NCBI GenBank assembly: GCA_038246575.1
Contig: JBBRVU010000009.1
Span: 1 to 51,538 of the forward strand
Direction: 5' to 3'
DNA: 51,538 nt
Source: JACCUZ01 sp038246575
GTDB taxonomy: Bacteria > Actinomycetota > Actinomycetes > JACCUZ01
Shown: piece by piece, positions 47,533 to 51,538 of the stretch
Position numbering within the stretch: position 1 is the stretch's first letter
Layout of the letters: each line of letters opens with the position of its first letter
The notes under the pieces: generated by a model
Database searches by the model: none
What the model saw: the letters and a program-made list of their open reading frames with translations, nothing else
What the model was told of the DNA's origin: nothing
Position numbers and translations under genes: made by a program

Positions 47533-47985
47533 GTGGCCCTCTACGCCGCTTACGCGAGCAACATGGACCCCGCGCAGATGATCCTGCGGGCTCCGCACTC
47601 GCCCATGCGCGGAGTCGGCTGGCTGATGGGCTGGCGGTTGACCTTCGGCGGCGAGGACCGTGGCTGGGAAGGCCCGCTGGCCACCGTGGTCGAGGACGAG
47701 CTCGGGCAGGTCTTCGTCGTGCTCTACGACGTGACTGACACCGACGCCCGGGAGATGGACCGGTGGGAGGCCGCCGACCTCAAGCTCTTCCGCAAGGTCC
47801 GGGTGCGGGTGCAGACGCTCGACGGCGAGGTCACCGCCTGGATGTACGTGCTCGACGACTACGAGGGCGGCCTCCCGTCGGCGCGCTACCTCGGCATCAT
47901 CGCCGACGCCGCCGAGGCCGCGGACGCGCCGGACGACTACGTGGCCGAGCTGCGTTCGCGCCCCTGCACCTCCGTCGGGCCCTAG
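47533..47985 (+). CDS. Gamma-glutamylcyclotransferase-like protein
   Basis: This 150-residue GGCT-fold protein starts LYAAYASNMDPAQM, the conserved YGSN-like loop of the family, and continues GWLMGWRLTFGGEDRGWEGPLATVVED, VFVVLYDVTDTDAREMDRWEA (with the acidic residue equivalent to the catalytic Glu) and ARYLGIIADAAEAA. It may cyclise gamma-glutamyl amines or peptides to 5-oxoproline. In mycobacteria a comparable small gene (Rv3304) lies beside lpdA. The GTG start is leaderless. Confidence 0.85.
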   Translation: MALYAAYASNMDPAQMILRAPHSPMRGVGWLMGWRLTFGGEDRGWEGPLATVVEDELGQVFVVLYDVTDTDAREMDRWEAADLKLFRKVRVRVQTLDGEVTAWMYVLDDYEGGLPSARYLGIIADAAEAADAPDDYVAELRSRPCTSVGP

Positions 47986-48046
47986 CTCACCGGGACGTCA
48001 ACGCAAAGTGTTCAGCCCGGCGCCGGACGCGCCGATAGTCACAGGC

Positions 48047-48364
48047 ATGAGACTCGTCCGGACGTCGCCGCCAGCCACGGGCGACCGCCTGCTGGCCGCG
48101 CTGCGCCACCACGAGGCGAACGAGCTCGTGACCATCCGGATCTCGACCAGCACCCCGCGCACGCGGCGCTCGATCGCCGAGCTGCTGCAGGCCCACGCGT
48201 TCGCGGCGCACTGCCAGATCGCCGTCGCCGAGACCCGCGGCATCGCCGTGCGGTGGGTCGATGGCATCGTCACCGGAACGGCGGAGCAGCTGGCTGAGTT
48301 CGTGGCGACCGCATCGCCCGTGCTCGACCGCTCGTACGGCCGCGCGTTCCTCGCCGCCGCCTGA
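48047..48364 (+). CDS. Small hypothetical protein
   Basis: This 105-residue frame is not recognised. It has an alternating strand/helix pattern (LVTIRISTSTPRTRRSIAELLQAHAFAAHCQIAVAETRGIAVRWVDGIVTGTAEQLAEFV) without signal peptide or membrane span, consistent with a small soluble alpha/beta domain. The ATG at 48047 follows GATAGT by 7 nt, again without a ribosome site. Placement between two conserved genes on the same strand supports it being real, but similarity was not tested. Confidence 0.55.
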   Translation: MRLVRTSPPATGDRLLAALRHHEANELVTIRISTSTPRTRRSIAELLQAHAFAAHCQIAVAETRGIAVRWVDGIVTGTAEQLAEFVATASPVLDRSYGRAFLAAA

Positions 48365-48409
48365 CCTGCGACGACGTCGCTCACCCGACCGGATCCGGCG
48401 CCCTGGCGC

Positions 48410-48415
48410 TAGGGT
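48410..48415 (+). promoter_or_regulatory. -10 element (TAGGGT) of a leaderless promoter, deoD
   Basis: TAGGGT is followed by seven nucleotides and the GTG at 48423, the same hexamer as upstream of purK. Confidence 0.5.
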
Positions 48416-48422
48416 CGCGGCC

Positions 48423-49253
48423 GTGACCACAGAGCCTTCTCCGGACCCCTACCAGCTCGCTCGAGACGCCGCGTCGCGCGTGCGCGAGCTGACCGGCGCC
48501 GAACGCCACGACGTCGCCCTGGTGATGGGCTCGGGGTGGCTCCCGGCCGCCGACATGCTCGGCGAGACCGTCGCCGAGCACCCGGTCACCGAGCTGCCCG
48601 GCTTCCACGCGGCCGCGGTCGCCGGCCACTCCGGCACCGTGCGCTCGGTGCGCCTCGGCGACGACCGCCGCGCCCTGGTGTTCCTCGGGCGAACTCACTT
48701 GTACGAGGGCCTGGGCGTCGCCTCCGTCGTCCACGGGGTGCGCACGGCCGTCGCAGCGGGTGCCGGGGCCATCGTGCTCACCAACGGGTGCGGCGGCCTG
48801 CGGGCGACCTTCTCCCCCGGCCAGCCGGTGCTGATCAGCGACCACATCAACCTCACGGCCACCTCGCCGATCGTCGGGGCGAACTTCGTCGACCTCACCG
48901 ACCTCTACTCCAGCCGGCTGCGGCAGCTCTGCCGCGAGGTCGACCCGACGCTGGAGGAGGGTGTCTACGTGCAGTTCCCCGGCCCGCACTACGAGACCCC
49001 GGCGGAGATCGGCATGGTGCGCACGATCGGCGGCGACCTGGTCGGGATGTCGACGACGCTGGAGGCGATCGCGGCTCGCGAGGCAGGAGCCGAGGTGCTC
49101 GGCATCTCGCTGGTGACCAACCTCGCTGCGGGCATGACCGGCGAGCCCCTCGACCACCAGGAGGTCCTCAGCGCGGGCAAGGACGCCGCCGGCCGGATGG
49201 GCGAGCTGCTCTCACAGGTGCTGGGCCGGCTCGGGACACCGGGCGACGCGTGA
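48423..49253 (+). CDS. deoD: Purine nucleoside phosphorylase
   Basis: This 276-residue trimeric-type PNP phosphorolyses purine nucleosides for salvage. Motifs: ALVMGSGWLPAAD (phosphate site), GRTHLYEG, IVLTNGCGGLRATFSPG, LISDHINLTATSP, VQFPGPHYETPAEIGM and VGMSTTLEAIAAREAGAEVLGISLVTNLAAG. The size and the HYETPAE motif identify the low-molecular-weight (PunA-like) family although mycobacterial annotation calls it deoD. The GTG start is leaderless. The stop overlaps the phosphomannomutase start as GTGA. Confidence 0.95.
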   Translation: MTTEPSPDPYQLARDAASRVRELTGAERHDVALVMGSGWLPAADMLGETVAEHPVTELPGFHAAAVAGHSGTVRSVRLGDDRRALVFLGRTHLYEGLGVASVVHGVRTAVAAGAGAIVLTNGCGGLRATFSPGQPVLISDHINLTATSPIVGANFVDLTDLYSSRLRQLCREVDPTLEEGVYVQFPGPHYETPAEIGMVRTIGGDLVGMSTTLEAIAAREAGAEVLGISLVTNLAAGMTGEPLDHQEVLSAGKDAAGRMGELLSQVLGRLGTPGDA

Positions 49254-50929
49254 GCACCCACCACGAGCATCGCCACAGTGGCGACACCGTCGATGTGACC
49301 GAGGTCGCCCACGCGTGGCTGGCCGAGGACCCCGATCCCGACACCCGCGCCGAGCTGCAGGACCTGCTCGCCGCCGAGGACACCGACGGGCTCGCCGACC
49401 GGTTCGGCGCCCACCTCGAGTTCGGCACGGCCGGCCTGCGCGGGGCTCTGGGTGCCGGGCCGAACCGGATGAACCGCGTCGTGGTCAGCCGCGCCGCCGC
49501 CGGGCTCGCTACGTACCTGCGCGCCCGCGGTGGAAAACGGATCGTCATCGGCTACGACGCCCGGCACAAGTCCGATGTGTTCGCGCGCGACAGCGCCGAG
49601 GTCATCGAGGGCGCCGGGCTGCACGCGCTCGTGCTGCCGCGGCCGTTGCCGACGCCCGTGCTGGCCTTCGCGATCCGTCATCTCGGCGTCGACGCCGGCG
49701 TCATGGTCACGGCCAGCCACAACCCGCCCCAGGACAACGGCTACAAGGTCTACCTCGGCGATGGCTCGCAGATCGTGTCCCCGGCCGACAAGGAGATCTC
49801 CGTCGAGATCGACGCCGTCGGCCCGCTCTCCGTCGTCCCGCGCGCTGACGGCTGGGAGACGCTGGACGACGATCTGCTCAGTGCGTACGTCGAGCACGTG
49901 GCCGCACTGGTCGACCCGGCGTCACCGCGCGACCTGACCATCGTCTACACCCCGCTGCACGGAGTGGGCCGCGACGTCGTCCTGGCCGCGTTCGAGGCTG
50001 CCGGCTTCACGGCACCCACGGTGGTGCGTGAGCAGGGCGACCCGGACCCGGAGTTCCGCACCGTGGCCTTTCCCAACCCCGAGGAGCCGGGGGCCATCGA
50101 CCTCGCGATCGAGGCGGCGGTCGAGACCGGCGCTGACATCGTGCTGGCCAACGACCCCGACGCCGACCGTTGCGCCGTCGCCGTCCCGGACGCGGACGAC
50201 CCGCGTGGCTGGCGGATGCTGCGCGGCGACGAGGTCGGCGCCCTGCTCGCTTCCCACCTGTTGCGCCGCACGCCGGACCTCACCGGCACCTTCGCCGCGT
50301 CGATCGTGTCGTCGTCGCTGCTGGGCCGGATCGCCGGTGCGCACGGGCTGACCTACGTCGAGACGTTGACCGGCTTCAAGTGGATCTCGCGTGTCGAGGG
50401 CCTGCGCTACGGCTACGAGGAAGCGCTGGGCTACTGCGTCGACCCGGCGGCCGTGCGCGACAAGGACGGCATCTCCGCGGCCCTGCTCGTCGCCGAGCTC
50501 GCCGCCACCCTCAAGGCCGAGGGGCGGACGTTGCCGGACCTGCTCGACGACCTCGCCCGGGAGCACGGGCTGCACGCCACCGACCAGCTCTCGGTGCGCG
50601 TCGAGGACGTGTCGCTGATCCAGGACGCGATGGCCCGGCTGCGGGCGAACCCCCCGGCCGCACTTGGCGGTCGAGCCGTCGAGACGGCCGACGACCTCGC
50701 CGAGGGATCCCCGGAGCTGCCGCCCACCGACGGTCTCCGCTACCGCCTCGCCGACGGGGGTCGGGTCGTCGTGCGGCCCTCGGGCACCGAGCCCAAGCTC
50801 AAGGCTTACCTCGAGGTGGTCGTGCCGGTGGCCGGCGACGACGTCCGCGGCGCCCGGCGTACGGCGTCCGAGGCGCTGGCGGCGATCAAGGGCGACATGG
50901 CCGAGGCCCTCGGGCTGCCCGCGAGCTGA
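49250..50929 (+). CDS. pmmB: Phosphomannomutase/phosphoglucomutase family enzyme (PmmB/Pgm2-type)
   Basis: This 559-residue alpha-D-phosphohexomutase interconverts hexose 1- and 6-phosphates (or pentose phosphates) through phosphoserine at 156 in VTASHNPPQDNGYKVY. The metal loop is NDPDADRCAV (about 301-310), the sugar-specificity loop YGYEEALGY, and the phosphate-binding loop RPSGTEPKLKAYLE. Length and order fit the PGM2/PmmB subgroup. It is co-translated with deoD via GTGA, as in mycobacteria, where linkage to nucleoside salvage suggests use of the pentose 1-phosphate released by PNP. Hexose 1-phosphates for wall sugars are the alternative. Confidence 0.93.
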   Translation: MSTHHEHRHSGDTVDVTEVAHAWLAEDPDPDTRAELQDLLAAEDTDGLADRFGAHLEFGTAGLRGALGAGPNRMNRVVVSRAAAGLATYLRARGGKRIVIGYDARHKSDVFARDSAEVIEGAGLHALVLPRPLPTPVLAFAIRHLGVDAGVMVTASHNPPQDNGYKVYLGDGSQIVSPADKEISVEIDAVGPLSVVPRADGWETLDDDLLSAYVEHVAALVDPASPRDLTIVYTPLHGVGRDVVLAAFEAAGFTAPTVVREQGDPDPEFRTVAFPNPEEPGAIDLAIEAAVETGADIVLANDPDADRCAVAVPDADDPRGWRMLRGDEVGALLASHLLRRTPDLTGTFAASIVSSSLLGRIAGAHGLTYVETLTGFKWISRVEGLRYGYEEALGYCVDPAAVRDKDGISAALLVAELAATLKAEGRTLPDLLDDLAREHGLHATDQLSVRVEDVSLIQDAMARLRANPPAALGGRAVETADDLAEGSPELPPTDGLRYRLADGGRVVVRPSGTEPKLKAYLEVVVPVAGDDVRGARRTASEALAAIKGDMAEALGLPAS

Positions 50930-50970
50930 CCAGGCGGACGACCCGTCCGACTGACCGGCCCGCAACCCCC

Positions 50971-50999
50971 TTGCGGTACCTCGTCGGCCGAGGTACCTT
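50971..50999 (+). promoter_or_regulatory. Promoter TTGCGG-N17-TACCTT for padR (leaderless)
   Basis: The -35 TTGCGG (50971-50976) and -10 TACCTT (50994-50999) have ideal 17-bp spacing. The GTG at 51007 is 7 nt after the -10, so the mRNA should start at the codon. Confidence 0.65.
50975..50997. promoter_or_regulatory. Palindromic operator GGTACCTCG-N5-CGAGGTACC over the padR promoter
   Basis: Perfect 9-bp arms at 50975-50983 and 50989-50997 with a 5-bp spacer span nearly the whole region between -35 and -10. PadR proteins commonly repress their own promoters through such dimer sites, so autoregulation is predicted. Confidence 0.7.
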
Positions 51000-51006
51000 G
51001 CGAACC

Positions 51007-51402
51007 GTGGTAGTCGCCGCCGACGTGCTCAGCCAGCTCCGCCGAGGGGCGCTGGAGTACTGCGTGCTCGGGTTGCTCTCCCGCGAGGAGCGCTACGGCT
51101 TCGACCTCGTCCGCAGCCTGGGCGCGATGGACGGCATGGTGACCGGCGAGGGGACGCTCTACCCGCTGCTCTCCCGACTGCAGAAGGACGGGCGGGTGGC
51201 AACGACGTGGCGCAACTCCGACTCCGGCGGTCCGCCGCGCAAGTACTACGCGATCACCGGCAAGGGCCGTCGCGCCCTCGACGACTTCGCAACCGAGTGG
51301 GCCCGGTTCCGGGACACCGTCGACACCATCGTCATCAAGGGACACCGTGACGACAGTCATCGAGGGGACACCGTGACGACAGTCATCGAGAGGACACCGT
51401 GA
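51007..51402 (+). CDS. PadR family transcriptional regulator
   Basis: This 131-residue regulator has the PadR winged helix: LRRGALEYCVLGLLSREERYGFDLVRSL, then GEGTLYPLLSRLQKDGRVATTWRNSDSGGPPRKYYAITGKGRRAL. The C-terminal tail after IVIKGHRDDS is encoded by a 26-bp tandem repeat and is probably not part of the fold. The GTG start is leaderless with a palindromic operator across its promoter. Its stop overlaps the start of a HAAS-domain gene, the usual PadR partner. Confidence 0.93.
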   Translation: MVVAADVLSQLRRGALEYCVLGLLSREERYGFDLVRSLGAMDGMVTGEGTLYPLLSRLQKDGRVATTWRNSDSGGPPRKYYAITGKGRRALDDFATEWARFRDTVDTIVIKGHRDDSHRGDTVTTVIERTP

Positions 51403-51406
51403 CGAC
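51340..51406 (+). repeat. 26-bp tandem repeat at the padR/HAAS junction
   Basis: Units begin at 51340, 51366 and 51392; the first two share the 25-nt core starting GGACACCGTGACGACAG and ending ATCGAG, and the third covers its first 15 nt. Because 26 is not a multiple of three, each unit carries GTGACGAC in a different frame (51347, 51373, 51399). Only the last opens the HAAS gene; the first opens a 9-codon frame whose TGA overlaps the second GTG. Confidence 0.9.
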
Positions 51407-51538
51407 CACCATGCACCCGCTCGCCGAGGAGTACCTGAGCCGGCTGGAGCGTGCGGCGCAGGCGCTGCCGCCGCCGGACCGCGACGAGCTGCTCACCGAG
51501 ATCCGCAACCACCTGCACGCCGGGCTGCCCGGCGCCCC
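51399..51538 (+). CDS. HAAS-domain protein, N-terminal fragment (PadR partner)
   Basis: The frame starts GTG at 51399, overlapping the padR stop as GTGA, and runs off the right edge after 46 codons. HPLAEEYLSRLERAAQALPPPDRDELLTEIRNHL is typical of the HAAS domain (DUF1700-like), an alpha-helical module encoded next to padR genes, often fused to membrane spans. It probably senses or relays membrane stress together with PadR. The rest of the gene is outside the window. Confidence 0.85.
   Translation, partial: MTTTMHPLAEEYLSRLERAAQALPPPDRDELLTEIRNHLHAGLPGA

Overview
The window is high-GC DNA (visibly about 70% G+C, with frequent GTG starts) from an actinobacterium. The gene content suggests a Nocardioidaceae-like organism (Propionibacteriales): DUF222/13E12-type and AbiEi/DUF559-type genes, actinobacterial acyl-CoA carboxylase genes with an epsilon subunit, paired LCP proteins, and a PadR-HAAS pair. 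The genus is inference. From memory, the gene neighbourhood from the LCP genes through purE/purK, birA/accD/accE/maf/accA, lpdA, deoD and pmm parallels M. tuberculosis Rv3267-Rv3308, interrupted here by accessory genes.

Layout. 1-153: start of a DUF222-type gene with a LexA (SOS) box lying between its -10 element and GTG start. 229-10073: a cell-surface polymer cluster with an ABC exporter (wzm/wzt), a LicC-like nucleotidyltransferase, a glycerol-1-phosphate dehydrogenase, two CDP-glycerol glycerophosphotransferases, a glycerophosphodiesterase, an SGNH hydrolase, UDP-galactopyranose mutase and a GlfT1-like glycosyltransferase. 10156-12844: two LCP ligases, which probably attach the polymer to peptidoglycan. 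12855-24000: two acyl-CoA dehydrogenases, a CoA-binding protein, a secreted barrel protein, a DUF2975/XRE pair, purE/purK, an AbiEi-DUF559 protein, GtrA and a two-component system. 24014-30267: a 920-residue SCO7613-like membrane protein with a partner, a LuxR-type regulator and a flavin monooxygenase. 30254-37647: a leucine/acyl-CoA catabolic set (carboxylase beta, HMG-CoA lyase, enoyl-CoA hydratase) mixed with a GGDEF protein, a class III cyclase, a PH-domain protein and birA. 37668-45636: propionyl-CoA carboxylase beta, epsilon and alpha subunits, maf, and a Tat lipoprotein with a degenerate NodB domain paired with a beta-propeller lipoprotein. 46046-51538: quinone reductase, gamma-glutamylcyclotransferase-like protein, purine nucleoside phosphorylase, phosphomannomutase and PadR/HAAS.

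The most striking non-genic content is a dispersed 41-bp palindromic repeat: six copies with 14-nt arms around a 13-nt loop, plus one related longer-loop copy. All seven copies are intergenic. Two lie upstream and one downstream of the AbiEi-DUF559 gene, one is upstream of the NodB gene, and three lie between accA and lpdA beside a 14-bp tandem array.

A second theme is expression architecture. Thirteen start codons sit 6-8 nt after a TANNNT hexamer, as expected of leaderless mRNAs. They include a symmetric -10 shared by the divergent birA and accD genes. Three junctions carry tiny ORFs or short tandem duplications joined to the next gene by GTGA overlaps (upstream of gtrA, accD-accE, padR-HAAS). 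No tRNA, rRNA, CRISPR array or insertion sequence was recognised.
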